Source of the DNA: Ancylobacter sp. Lp-2
Lineage (GTDB): Bacteria > Pseudomonadota > Alphaproteobacteria > Rhizobiales > Xanthobacteraceae
Assembly (NCBI RefSeq): GCF_020523795.1
Contig: NZ_JAJALI010000002.1
Location: 617,690-681,689 of the forward strand
DNA length: 64,000 nt
Direction: 5' to 3'
Positions 34,728 to 43,792 of the stretch are shown one piece after another. The translations under genes were made by a program, and so were the position numbers. The notes under the pieces were generated by a model. That model saw only the letters and a list, made by a program, of their open reading frames with translations, did not search any database and was not told where the DNA came from. The first letter of the stretch is position 1. Each line of letters begins with the position of its first letter.

Positions 34728-34965
34728 GCGGGCGGATGGGCGGGCCGCCAAGCCGCCGCGGCCAACCCGCCCCGACGAGGGCCGATGCCGCCGACGCGCG
34801 CTTGTGCTTGCGCGTCGGGCTCGTCCTGCTGATCTAATGCCGGATACTGATCGAACCCTCCTGTGCCGAGATGATTCGTAGCCCGCTCCTTCCCGTGCCC
34901 CTTTGCCGCGAGGCCATGCCCCGCATCCCCGCCGGTCGCCGGCCGGGCTGTCGCATGTTCCGGAC

Positions 34966-36756
34966 ATGATGGCGGACGCCGGTTCCCCGATCGTCACCGC
35001 CTCCTCGAGCGAGGAGCTGATCGACGCCCTCGCCGAGGCGCCGGAGGGAACGGTCGTCGCGCTCGATGCCCCGCATTACCACCTCGCCACCACGCTGGCG
35101 CTGACCCGGCGGCTGACGCTGCGCGGTGTGCGGGCGGAACCGCCGATCCTCAGCTTCTCGGATGGGCGCTATGCTTTGTCGGTGCAGGCGGCGGGCTGCC
35201 GGCTCGAGGCGCTCGCCATTACCGGTCTCGGCCACCGCAGCACGGTGCTCGTCGAGGTCGCCGCGGATGATTGCACCCTCGACCGGATCCTGCTGCTGCG
35301 CGCCCAGGGCGGCGGCATCCGCGTGGAAGGCTGCCGGGGCTTCGCGGCGCTGGCGCTCATCGCCGAGGATCTCGGCCAGGAAGTGCTGTCCGCCTTCGGC
35401 TGTCGCGACCTGCGCATCGCGGTGCGCGGACGCGCCATCGCCCGGCGCGTGGCCGGCCCCGCCATCCGTCTCGTCGACTGCCGGGGCTTTTCGCTCGACG
35501 CCGATATCGACGACGTGCATGGCAGCGCCGTGACCGTGGAACAGATCGACGCCGCTTGCGCCGGTCTCGACGGCCAGCTGATCATCCGCGCGCATCAGGT
35601 CCAGCGCGCCCTGTCCCTGCTGGGGCGGCGGGAGGCGCCGGCCCACGCGCTTCGCGCACAGGTCAGCGTGCGGAACTGGACGGATTGCGCCGTGCTGCTC
35701 TCCAACGCCCGCGACGTCGACCTTCAATTGTCCGTCGATACGGTCGAGCAACCGGCCGTGGTTCGGCTCAATGGCGGGTTCGGCCTGCGCGACAGCACGA
35801 TCCTCGTCACCTCGCCGGAGCCCGGGAACGCGGTGACGGCGGCGGACCTCGTCTCTGGTACCGGGCGCAGCGAGAACAACGACATACGGCACCGCACGAG
35901 AGCGCCCGAGATCGAAACCGTCCCGGCACGCTTGCTGCCCCCTGCCCTCGACCAGCGGCTGAGCGAGATCGGGAACGCCGGCTTCCATGTCTACGACGTG
36001 CCCGGCCGGTGCAGCCTCTGCGGCTGGGAAGGCCCGTTCCGCCGCACCCACCCGAGCGAGCGCGAAACCTTCGCCTGCGGGGCCTGCCGCGCGGCGCTGC
36101 GCTATCGCGGCCAGGCGGAGGTCCTGCTCGATCAGCTCGGGCAGGGACGCTTCGCTACGCAGGGGCGCTTCGCCACGCTTGCCGAGCTGGCGGAAGGCGG
36201 AGGCCTGACGGGGCTGGCGGTGTTCGAGCCGGGCGTCTCGGGACCGCTGAGGCCGTGGCTGCGCCGGGCCGGTCTCTACGAACAATCCTTCTACGACCCG
36301 GCACTGCCGAGCGGAACGCGGCGGGACGGCCTCGTCTGCCAGGATCTGATGGCGACGTCCTTCGCCGACGCGAGCTTCGATCTCGTCGTCACCTCCGACA
36401 TCTTCGAGCACATTCGCAAGCCGTTTGCCGCCTTCGCCGAGATCGGCCGCATCCTCAAGCCCGGCGGAATGCACATCTGGACCGTGCCGCTCGGCATGCC
36501 GCCGCCGGACGAGACGCGCGCCCGCGTGGACACCAGCGAAGCCCAGGACCGGATGATCCTGCCGCCCGTCTATCATGGCTCGGGCACCGACGGGCTCTCC
36601 CTCGTCTATACGGATTTCGGCCGTGACATCGGCCGTCTCCTCGCCGCCATGGGACTTCCGACCCACGCGGTGCGGCACGGGCTTCGCGACCATGTCGCGG
36701 GCGTGACCTTCGTCTCGGTAAAGGCGCCTGCCAGCGAGGAAACTCCGGCCGGATAG
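34966..36756 (+). CDS. Beta-helix / zinc-ribbon / SAM methyltransferase fusion protein
   Basis: A 596-aa protein with three parts. Residues about 1-320 look like a right-handed parallel beta-helix (repeated short strands such as LTRRLTLRGV, CRDLRIAVRG, CRGFSLDADI). Residues about 347-375 form a zinc ribbon (CSLCGW ... CGACR). Residues about 408-580 are a class I methyltransferase (LAVFEPGVSG as a degenerate motif I, FDLVVTSDIFEHI, LKPGGMHIWTVPLG). There is no signal peptide, so it is cytoplasmic. It probably methylates a glycan or glycan precursor, with the helix binding the polymer (inference). ATG 34966 is preferred over an in-frame start at 34903. Confidence 0.65.
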   Translation: MMADAGSPIVTASSSEELIDALAEAPEGTVVALDAPHYHLATTLALTRRLTLRGVRAEPPILSFSDGRYALSVQAAGCRLEALAITGLGHRSTVLVEVAADDCTLDRILLLRAQGGGIRVEGCRGFAALALIAEDLGQEVLSAFGCRDLRIAVRGRAIARRVAGPAIRLVDCRGFSLDADIDDVHGSAVTVEQIDAACAGLDGQLIIRAHQVQRALSLLGRREAPAHALRAQVSVRNWTDCAVLLSNARDVDLQLSVDTVEQPAVVRLNGGFGLRDSTILVTSPEPGNAVTAADLVSGTGRSENNDIRHRTRAPEIETVPARLLPPALDQRLSEIGNAGFHVYDVPGRCSLCGWEGPFRRTHPSERETFACGACRAALRYRGQAEVLLDQLGQGRFATQGRFATLAELAEGGGLTGLAVFEPGVSGPLRPWLRRAGLYEQSFYDPALPSGTRRDGLVCQDLMATSFADASFDLVVTSDIFEHIRKPFAAFAEIGRILKPGGMHIWTVPLGMPPPDETRARVDTSEAQDRMILPPVYHGSGTDGLSLVYTDFGRDIGRLLAAMGLPTHAVRHGLRDHVAGVTFVSVKAPASEETPAG

Positions 36757-36976
36757 ACCGCGACCGGATCGGCCTGCCGCGCCCCGCACGCCGTGGCGAC
36801 ACGGGCGCGGCCGCCCTAGCGGAAGGCCGGACGCCCTCGTTACGCCGTGGCCTTGCCGAAACACTGCCAAGCTCATGCAATTCCCGGCAAAATAGCGCAT
36901 GGGAGAAGGCCGCTGACCGTCTTTACAAACCGTGGCCCTCCCGCTTTATTGTCAGCGCTTTCAATCTGATTTGATT

Positions 36977-36997
36977 GTAGAAATTGCGCGTTTCTAC
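36977..36997. promoter_or_regulatory. Inverted repeat in the leader of the TPR/hydrolase gene
   Basis: Perfect 7-base arms GTAGAAA / TTTCTAC around a 7-base loop, in an AT-rich patch following a 220-base gap. A further GTAGAAA occurs at 37024. Candidate operator. A possible TTG start at 36984 falls in its loop, which argues for translation beginning downstream. Confidence 0.35.
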
Positions 36998-37049
36998 GAA
37001 TGGCCACGGTGTCGACGCCCCCGGTAGAAAGGCGCGGCATGGGCGGTTC

Positions 37050-38816
37050 GTGACGGGTGACAGGCAGGACCGCGAGTTGTCGCAGATAGCTTCGGGACAG
37101 GACGCTTCGAGCCCTCCCCCCTCTTCCCTCGCCGCCGAGACCGCCGCCATCGAGGCGCTGGTCAAGGAACGGCCGTCGCCACGCGAACTCGGCGAACGCC
37201 TCCTTGCCGCGCGCCGACGCTGGCCGGACGATCTGCGCCTGCAGTTGATCGAGGGCGCCTGGCTCGAATCCGAGGCCCGCATCGACGAGGCGCTCGCGGG
37301 CTACCGCGCGGCGCAGCGCGCCCATCCCGCCAATCCCTGGCCAGGGGTGCGGCTGGTGGAACTGCTGCTGCGCCAGCGTCGCAACGAGGAGGCGCGCGCC
37401 GCCTTCCGCGACACCGTATGGGCCGGCACGGCGCCGGAGAGCACCCGCACCGGCCTGCTCTCCCGCACGGCGGCGACGATCGCCGGGCTGCCGGGCCGCC
37501 GCGCCTATCTTGAAGGCCTGCTGCGGCAGACGCCGGACGATCGCTTCCCCCTGCTCAAGCTCGCCGCGCTGAGCTTTCGCGAGCAGGACCGGGCGACCAC
37601 CGAGCAGTTGTTCGCGCAGGCCCGGGCGCTGGGGCCGCTGACCGACGAAAGCCGGCTCATCGAGCTTGAGCTCCATCTCGCCCAGGCCCGCTTCGAAGAG
37701 GCCGATGCGCTCGCCAGCGCACTTCAGGCCCGCAACCCCGACCGCGTGGAATTCGCCCGCCGCGCCATCCAGACCGCCATCTTCACCCGGCAGACCCAGG
37801 CGATGGTCGACCGGCTCGACGCGGCGCTCACCCGTTGGCCCGACGATTGGCTGCTGCTGTTCCGCTACAATCGCTGCCCCTTGCCGGGCGAGGTCGACCG
37901 CCGCCTGTTCGCGGCGCTGACCGAACGGGCGGAGGCGCTGGCATCCAATGACCGTTGGTCGTTCCAATACGCCATCGCCGGGCTGCGCCACGGCCGGGTG
38001 GCAGAGGCCATCGAGACCATTCGGCGCCTCGCCGGGTCCGAGCCGGTCGGCAACATGGCGGGGCCGCTGGCCACGGCCCTCACGGCGCATCCGCCCGCGA
38101 CCTGGTCGAATGCGCGGGCGATCAGCCATGCCTGCGACGACGACGTGCAGGTCGTGACGAGGCCGGACGCGGCGGCGACGGTGGTGCTGTTCTCCAGTGT
38201 CGTCGGCGGCCTAGGCTACCTGCCTTTCGGCCTTGCCGACGGCCTGCTGGCCCAGCGCCCGGTCAATGTCGTCTATCTGCGCGACCTCAACCACCGCAGC
38301 TTCACCGCCGGCGTGCGCTCGCTCGGCCCGGATCAGGCGGCGATGATCGCCGGCCTGCGTCGGATCACCGGCGATCTCGGCGTGCCGGTCGTCACCATGG
38401 GCTCCTCCATCGCCGGCGTCGCGGCCATACGCTGCGCGGCGATGATGGGGGCCGGCGCCGCCATTTCCTTTGCCGGGCCGGTCAATCTCGGCATGGAGGC
38501 GTCGGACGACACGCCGCCACCGCCGACCTCCGCCTCGAACGGCACCCGCGCCGCGCTATTCTCCAGCATCACCGAGGCCGATCTCGGCATCGTCGAGCTC
38601 ATCCGCGCCGCGCCGGGCACCAACATCCACCAGTGCTTCGGCGCCGGCTTCGCGCCGGACGTCGACGCCGCGCGGCTGCTCGACGGGCTCGCCAATGTCC
38701 GGCTGCATCCGGTGGCGGACTGCGCCGATCATTTCGTCATCGAGCACGTGATCGCCGACGGGCGTTTCCTGGCGATCCTCGACGACGCGATGACCGACCT
38801 CGGAGCCGCGCGATGA
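37050..38816 (+). CDS. TPR-repeat protein with C-terminal alpha/beta-hydrolase-like domain
   Basis: About 588 aa. Residues about 25-365 are helical TPR-like repeats (LEGLLRQTPDDRFPLLKLAALS, LIELELHLAQARFEEADAL). Residues about 370-588 resemble an alpha/beta hydrolase: VVLFSSVVGGLGYLPFG, a nucleophile elbow MGSSIAGVAAIRCA (Ser near 451) and a late histidine in DCADHFVIEHV. Such hydrolases act on surface polysaccharides in some export systems (weak analogy). It overlaps the next gene by 4 bases. The start is uncertain: GTG 37050 is used here, TTG 36984 is the alternative. Confidence 0.6.
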   Translation: MTGDRQDRELSQIASGQDASSPPPSSLAAETAAIEALVKERPSPRELGERLLAARRRWPDDLRLQLIEGAWLESEARIDEALAGYRAAQRAHPANPWPGVRLVELLLRQRRNEEARAAFRDTVWAGTAPESTRTGLLSRTAATIAGLPGRRAYLEGLLRQTPDDRFPLLKLAALSFREQDRATTEQLFAQARALGPLTDESRLIELELHLAQARFEEADALASALQARNPDRVEFARRAIQTAIFTRQTQAMVDRLDAALTRWPDDWLLLFRYNRCPLPGEVDRRLFAALTERAEALASNDRWSFQYAIAGLRHGRVAEAIETIRRLAGSEPVGNMAGPLATALTAHPPATWSNARAISHACDDDVQVVTRPDAAATVVLFSSVVGGLGYLPFGLADGLLAQRPVNVVYLRDLNHRSFTAGVRSLGPDQAAMIAGLRRITGDLGVPVVTMGSSIAGVAAIRCAAMMGAGAAISFAGPVNLGMEASDDTPPPPTSASNGTRAALFSSITEADLGIVELIRAAPGTNIHQCFGAGFAPDVDAARLLDGLANVRLHPVADCADHFVIEHVIADGRFLAILDDAMTDLGAAR

Positions 38817-40078
38817 GCGGTTCCGATCTCGTGCTGATCTCCGGCATGTTCGACATGAACAATTACGGCGATCTGCTGTTTCCTCTGGTCGCCGGCCACC
38901 GCCTCGCCCAGGCGGGCTATCGCGTCGCGCCGGTGGCGCCGGCAGGGGGACGGGCGAATTTCGTCGACGCCCTGCCCAGCTTCGACATCGCCACGATGCT
39001 GTCGGGAGATATCGACCCGGCCGGCATCGTCATAGGCGGCGGGTACATCGTCCATGCCAACTCGCTCGCCTTCCTCGACCATTACATCGGCGAGGAGGCC
39101 GGCAACTGGTCGGGTCTCGGCCTGTGGCTCGGCGCCACGCTTGCCGCGGCGCTGCGGGACATTCCCCTGGCGTGGAATGCGCCGGGGGTGCCGCACCCGT
39201 TCTCCAGCCGCCAGCGCACGGTAATCGCCGCCGCCCTGCGCGCCGCCTCCTATGTCGCGGTGCGCGACGAGGGCAGCGCGCGGTTGCTGGCGGCACCGGC
39301 CGATGTCGAGGTCGCGTTGGTGCCGGACCCCATCGCCGATCTGCCCCGGCTCTGGCCGAAGGCCGGCCTTGCCGCGCCGTATCGGGAGCTGCTCGCGCGC
39401 AAGGACCTCGCCCCGGAGACGAGGCTGCTCGCCGTCCATGTGCGCAACCGCTCCATCGCCGGTCTGGACCGCCGCGACTTCGCTGACGCCCTGCGCGCCT
39501 TCGCCGACGCGCAGGGGCTGGTGCCGATGCTGGTCGCGGTCGGCCAGAGCCATGACGATCCGGCGGTGGCCCGCGAGCTCGCCGGCCATCTCGGCGACCG
39601 ATGCCTGCTGCTCGACGACCCGCCGAGCCTGCGTGAGATCACCGCCGCCTTCGCTCACAGCGCCCTCTATGTCGGGGCCTCGCTGCATGGCTACATCGTC
39701 GCCTCGACCTATGGCGTGCCGGGCGTGCTGGTCGGCCGTCCCAGCTACAACAAGTTCCCCGGCTTCCTCGCCCATACCGGACGCGGCCAGGACCTCGCGC
39801 GCAGCTGGGACGAGGCGTGGCGCCTCGCGGCGGGCCGGCAGGGCGAAACCGGCTCCTTCGTCCCGGCGTCCGTCGCCGTTGCGCTCGACCAGCACTGGGC
39901 TCGTCTCGTCGCCGCGCTCGCGGTCCGGTCGGAACGCGGCCCGCAGCGCCGGGCTTTCGCTCTTGAGCTGATGCGCAGCGCCGTCGCCACGGAAGGCCCC
40001 GGCTGGGCATTGGCCCCCCTGCTCACCCGCCGCATGCGCGCCGAACCGGCCGGCGGCGGCGACCCGTTCGGCATTTGA
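38813..40078 (+). CDS. Polysaccharide pyruvyl transferase-family protein (copy 1)
   Basis: GT-B-like enzyme, 421 aa, cytoplasmic. The N-terminal motif ISGMFDMNNYGDLLFPLVAG and the later GIVIGGGYIVH, WNAPGVPHPF, and LYVGASLHGYIVASTYGVP match the CsaB/WcaK family, which adds ketal-pyruvate to sugars or has related glycan-modifying roles. A second copy with the same architecture is at 49039-50295. It is coupled to the TPR/hydrolase gene (ATGA) and followed after 18 bases by the acyl carrier protein gene. Confidence 0.8.
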   Translation: MSGSDLVLISGMFDMNNYGDLLFPLVAGHRLAQAGYRVAPVAPAGGRANFVDALPSFDIATMLSGDIDPAGIVIGGGYIVHANSLAFLDHYIGEEAGNWSGLGLWLGATLAAALRDIPLAWNAPGVPHPFSSRQRTVIAAALRAASYVAVRDEGSARLLAAPADVEVALVPDPIADLPRLWPKAGLAAPYRELLARKDLAPETRLLAVHVRNRSIAGLDRRDFADALRAFADAQGLVPMLVAVGQSHDDPAVARELAGHLGDRCLLLDDPPSLREITAAFAHSALYVGASLHGYIVASTYGVPGVLVGRPSYNKFPGFLAHTGRGQDLARSWDEAWRLAAGRQGETGSFVPASVAVALDQHWARLVAALAVRSERGPQRRAFALELMRSAVATEGPGWALAPLLTRRMRAEPAGGGDPFGI

Positions 40079-40096
40079 CATGAAGAGAGGTGATCC

Positions 40097-40381
40097 ATGG
40101 ACCGACGTCTTCCCTGCGACCGCGAAACGCTGCGCAGCTGGATGGTGAACTATATCGGCGGCGTCTTGACCTTGCCGGACGGCGTTCCCACCGACCAGAC
40201 CTTCGACACCTACGGCTTCGACAGCGTCGAGGCGGTGGTGATGGCCGGGGTGATGGAGGAGGAGTTCGGCACGCAGGTCGATCCGGTCCAGCTGTTCGAG
40301 CAGCCAAGCATCGACGCCTTCTCCGCCGCCTTCTCCAGCGATGGCGGCTCGGTTGCGGCGGCGACGGAGACGCGCGCGTGA
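40097..40381 (+). CDS. Free-standing acyl carrier protein
   Basis: Carrier protein of 94 aa. The phosphopantetheine attachment serine is S43 in YGFDSVEAVVM, matching the DSxE-type motif. The remaining helices (VMEEEFGTQVDPVQLFEQPSIDAFSAAF) resemble carrier domains from natural-product pathways rather than fatty-acid AcpP. It lies in the same transcript as a fatty-acyl-AMP ligase, its probable loading enzyme. The last 4 bases overlap the glycosyltransferase start (GTGA). Confidence 0.88.
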   Translation: MDRRLPCDRETLRSWMVNYIGGVLTLPDGVPTDQTFDTYGFDSVEAVVMAGVMEEEFGTQVDPVQLFEQPSIDAFSAAFSSDGGSVAAATETRA

Positions 40382-41259
40382 GCCGTCCCGCCGTCTCGGT
40401 CGTCCTCGTCAGCTATGAGATGCAGCGGGAGCTGCCGCGGACCCTGCGTTCGCTGGCCTCCCCGTATCAGGCGGGACTGTGCCGGGACGAGGTGGAGATC
40501 ATCGTCGTCGACAACGGCTCGTCGCCCCCGCCCGGCGACGCCGACGTCGCCAGCCTCGACGCCGATATCCGCCTGCTGCGCCAGCCGCAGCCGACGGCCT
40601 CGCCGGTGCCGGCGATCAATGCCGGCCTGGCCGCCGCCCGCGCCGATCTCGTCGGCGTGTGGATCGACGGTGCCCGCCTCGCCTCGCCGGGCCTGCTCGC
40701 CGCCTGCCTCGCGGCCTCCCGCCTGCATCCGCGCCCGGTGATCGCGACACTGAACTACCAGCTCGGCCCGGCGTTGCAGTTCGACAGCGTCAGCCACGGC
40801 TACGACCGCGCCGCCGAGGACAAGCTGCTCGACGGCATCGGCTGGCCGCAGGACGGCTACCGGCTGTTCGACGTCGCGACCAGCGAGCTGCGCGCCGGAC
40901 CCGAGGGGCCGATGCTGGAGAGCAACGCGCTGTTCCTGCCGCGCACGCTATGGGACGAGCTGGGCGGCTATGACGGCGCCTTCGTCGAGCCCGGCGGCGG
41001 GGTGGTCAATCCCGACACCTATCTGCGCGCCTGCGCCCTGCCGGACGTCCAGCAGATCCGCATCCTCGGCGAAGGCACCTTCCACCAGATCCATGGCGGG
41101 ATTTCCACCAGCACGCCGCAGAGCGCGATGGACGTGCTGCGCGAAGGCAGCCGGCTTTATCTGCAACGCCGCGGCCGCCCGCTCCGGACGACACGCGATC
41201 CCGGCTGGCTGTTCGACGCCCGCCGCAAAGCGGTGGTGAACGCCGCACCAGGAGGATGA
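40378..41259 (+). CDS. Family 2-type glycosyltransferase
   Basis: GT-A fold enzyme, 293 aa. The N-terminus SVVLVSYEMQRELPRTLRSL and EIIVVDNGSSPPPG are typical of GT2. The usual DxD metal site is replaced by VGVWIDGARLA, so it may be a divergent or metal-independent member. The acceptor-side region LESNALFLPRTLWDELGGYDGAF is well kept. It starts with GTG, overlapping the ACP gene. Probably transfers a sugar to the ACP-linked acyl product or to a polymer (inference). Confidence 0.75.
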   Translation: MSRPAVSVVLVSYEMQRELPRTLRSLASPYQAGLCRDEVEIIVVDNGSSPPPGDADVASLDADIRLLRQPQPTASPVPAINAGLAAARADLVGVWIDGARLASPGLLAACLAASRLHPRPVIATLNYQLGPALQFDSVSHGYDRAAEDKLLDGIGWPQDGYRLFDVATSELRAGPEGPMLESNALFLPRTLWDELGGYDGAFVEPGGGVVNPDTYLRACALPDVQQIRILGEGTFHQIHGGISTSTPQSAMDVLREGSRLYLQRRGRPLRTTRDPGWLFDARRKAVVNAAPGG

Positions 41260-41261
41260 AC

Positions 41262-42131
41262 ATGCCCGAGACGCTCGCTCCGGCCGCCACCGGCGCCCCC
41301 TCCCTCGATGCGGCGACGGTCGCCCGCTTCCGGCAACAGGGCTATCTGTCGCCGCTCACGGTGATGAGCGAAGCCGAGATGGCGGACAACCTCCGGCAGC
41401 TCGACGAGATAGAGGCCCAGCGGGCCGGCCGGCTGCTGCCCCAGCACAATGTGAAGGTGCACCTGCTGGCGCCGTTCCTGTGGGACATCGTGCATCACCC
41501 CGCGATCCTCGACCGGGTGGAGGCGCTGCTCGGTCCGGACCTGCTGTGCTGGGCGGCAAGCTTCTTCGACAAGAAGCCCGGCACGACGCAGCATGTGCCC
41601 TGGCACCAGGACGCCACCTATTGGGGCCTGTCGGCACCGGAGGCGCTGACCGCCTGGGTCGCCTTCACGCCGTCGGTGGTGGCCAATGGCTGCATGCGCG
41701 TCAGCCCCGGCACCCATCACGTCGCCCTTGCCCATGTCGACACCGGCGACAACGACGTCATGCTGCCGGGCCGCGAGGAGATCGAGGTGGAGGTCGACGA
41801 GGCGCATGCCGTCGACATCGTGCTGCACCCCGGCGAGATGTCGCTGCACGACGTGCTGCTGGTACACGGCTCGCAGGCCAACACCTCCGGCCTCAGGCGC
41901 TGCGGCTTCGCCATCCGCTACATTCCCGGCCATCTGACCTCGACCGGGACGACGCGCGCCAGCGCCACTCTGGTGCGGGGGCGCGACCACGGGCATTTCG
42001 ACCTTGAGCAGCGGCCGGAAGCGCCGTTCCATCCCGAGGCGCTGAAGCGCTATAACGGGGTGCTACGCCAGTGGATGCGAACCGTGCTGCCCAATATGGG
42101 CAAGGACGCCCAGCCCGGATCGCAGCCGTGA
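41262..42131 (+). CDS. Phytanoyl-CoA-dioxygenase-family oxygenase (copy 1)
   Basis: Non-haem Fe(II)/2-oxoglutarate oxygenase, 289 aa. The facial triad is intact: H115 and D117 in VPWHQDATYW and distal H202 in LLVHGSQAN, with R212/R213 following. The aspartate is present, so it should hydroxylate rather than halogenate. The ATG at 41262 is preferred since GGAGG ends 6 bases before it; ATG 41256 directly abuts that site. The stop overlaps the ligase GTG. Likely acts on the ACP-bound acyl chain or a released lipid. Confidence 0.82.
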   Translation: MPETLAPAATGAPSLDAATVARFRQQGYLSPLTVMSEAEMADNLRQLDEIEAQRAGRLLPQHNVKVHLLAPFLWDIVHHPAILDRVEALLGPDLLCWAASFFDKKPGTTQHVPWHQDATYWGLSAPEALTAWVAFTPSVVANGCMRVSPGTHHVALAHVDTGDNDVMLPGREEIEVEVDEAHAVDIVLHPGEMSLHDVLLVHGSQANTSGLRRCGFAIRYIPGHLTSTGTTRASATLVRGRDHGHFDLEQRPEAPFHPEALKRYNGVLRQWMRTVLPNMGKDAQPGSQP

Positions 42132-43792
42132 CACCCCTCCCCGCTCCCGCCAGCATCACCCTGCCGGAATGGCTCGAGGACCACGCCCGCCGGCGTGGCG
42201 ACCACGTCGCCATCCGCTTCCTCCAGCGCGGGGAAGCGGTCACGGCGCAGGCGAGCTATGCCGAGCTCGCGGCGGCGGTCGCGGCGATGGCCGGCGGCCT
42301 GTTCCGCGCCGGGCTCGCCGGCGCGCCGGTGGTGCTGGCGCTGCCGCCCGGCCTCGATCTCATCATCGCGCTGCTCGCCTGCCTGCGTGCCGGTGCCATC
42401 GCCGTGCCGGTGCCCTTCCCGGCGACCGGCGACGAGGCCCGCCAGCGCCTCGCCTCGGTGATCGCCGATCTCGGTTCGGGCGCCATCCTTGCCGCCCCGG
42501 ACGCGGCGATCGACGCCGGACGCCTGCGGCGGATCGATCCCGCCGCGCTCGATGCCGCCCCGGTGGCTGTTCCGCTGCCGCACCCGGATATGCCGGCGGT
42601 GATCCAGTACAGCTCCGGCTCGACGCAGACGCCGCGCGGCATCGTCGTCAGCCATGCCAACCTCGTCGCCAACGAGGCGATGATCGCCGAGGTGTTCGGC
42701 AGCGGCCCGGAGATCGTCGCGGTGAACTGGCTGCCGCCGCATCACGACATGGGCCTGTTCGGCGCCATCCTGCACCCGCTCTTCCTCGGCGGCACCGCCG
42801 TGCTGATGCCGCCCTTCGCCTTCATCCAGAAACCGCTGCGCTGGCTGGAGGCGATCGCCCGCCATGGCGGCACCATCGCCGGGGCACCGAATTTCGGCTA
42901 CGAGCTGTGCCTGCGCCGTGTGACGCCGGAACGGGCTGCGGCACTGGATCTCTCCAGCCTCGGCGTCGCCTTCTGCGGTGCCGAGCCGATCCGCGCCGAG
43001 AGCCTGCACCGTTTCGCGGCGTATTTCGCCGCCGCCGGCTTCGACGCCGCCGCCCTGGTGCCCTGCTACGGCCTTGCCGAGGCGACGCTGCTCGCCACCT
43101 CGACCCGCAAGGGCACCGGCCTGCGCGAGATCGTCCGCGACGGCGAGCCGGACGGTCGCCGCCACGTCGCCTGTGGCACCGCCCCGACGGGCTCGCGCGT
43201 CACCATACGCGATCTGGACGACGGGACGCCGCTGGCGCCCGGCGAGGCCGGGGAGGTCTGCATCGAGGGGCCGCATGTGGCGATGGGCCTGTGGCACGGC
43301 GCCACCGCGACCGTCGTGCCGCTGCCCGAGCTCGACGGCGACGGCCAGGAGCGCTGGCTGCGCACCGGCGACATCGGCGCGCTCACCGCCGACGGGCTGG
43401 TGGTTCTCGACCGGATCAAGGACGTCGTCATCGTCTACGGGCGCAACATCTATGCGGCCGATGCCGAGGCCGCCGCCCTCGATGCCGGAGGGCCGGTACT
43501 GGCGGCGGCCGCCGCCGTGGCGCTGTCGGATGCCGGGGGCGAACGCCTGGCGCTGCTGTGCGAGGTGGCGCGGGCCGAGCGCCGCACGCTCGACCTCGCC
43601 GCTTTGCGCCGGCAAGTCGCCGAAATGGTCGCCACCCGTTGCGGTGCGCTGCCGACCGTTGAATTTCTCGGCTTCGGGGCGCTGCCGCGCACCACGAGCG
43701 GCAAGATCCGCCGCCAGGCGGCACGTCAGGCCCTGGCCGAGGGACTGCTGAACCTGCTGCCGGTGGAGGATGAAAAATGGGCAAGCGCCTGA
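42128..43792 (+). CDS. Fatty-acyl-AMP ligase-like adenylating enzyme
   Basis: ANL-superfamily enzyme, 554 aa. P-loop IQYSSGSTQTPRGIVVSH, then LPPHHDMGLFGAILHPLF, PCYGLAEATLLATS, WLRTGDIGAL and VYGRNIYAADAEAA, and the C-terminal lysine in TTSGKIRRQAARQAL. The HHDMGL and GRNIYA stretches are characteristic of fatty-acyl-AMP ligases, which form acyl-adenylates and load ACPs instead of making CoA esters. It overlaps both neighbours by 4 and 16 bases. The adjacent ACP is the expected acceptor. Confidence 0.85.
   Translation: MTPLPAPASITLPEWLEDHARRRGDHVAIRFLQRGEAVTAQASYAELAAAVAAMAGGLFRAGLAGAPVVLALPPGLDLIIALLACLRAGAIAVPVPFPATGDEARQRLASVIADLGSGAILAAPDAAIDAGRLRRIDPAALDAAPVAVPLPHPDMPAVIQYSSGSTQTPRGIVVSHANLVANEAMIAEVFGSGPEIVAVNWLPPHHDMGLFGAILHPLFLGGTAVLMPPFAFIQKPLRWLEAIARHGGTIAGAPNFGYELCLRRVTPERAAALDLSSLGVAFCGAEPIRAESLHRFAAYFAAAGFDAAALVPCYGLAEATLLATSTRKGTGLREIVRDGEPDGRRHVACGTAPTGSRVTIRDLDDGTPLAPGEAGEVCIEGPHVAMGLWHGATATVVPLPELDGDGQERWLRTGDIGALTADGLVVLDRIKDVVIVYGRNIYAADAEAAALDAGGPVLAAAAAVALSDAGGERLALLCEVARAERRTLDLAALRRQVAEMVATRCGALPTVEFLGFGALPRTTSGKIRRQAARQALAEGLLNLLPVEDEKWASA

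Noticed and set aside
34791-34818. Hairpin CCGACGCGC / GCGCGTCGG after the first fbpC as terminator
   Set aside because: Stem is good but there is no T tract and it lies 64 bases past the stop; evidence too thin to list as a feature.
36984-37049. TTG start for the TPR/hydrolase gene
   Set aside because: It falls in the loop of a perfect inverted repeat in AT-rich DNA; GTG 37050 is preferred, though the choice is not certain.
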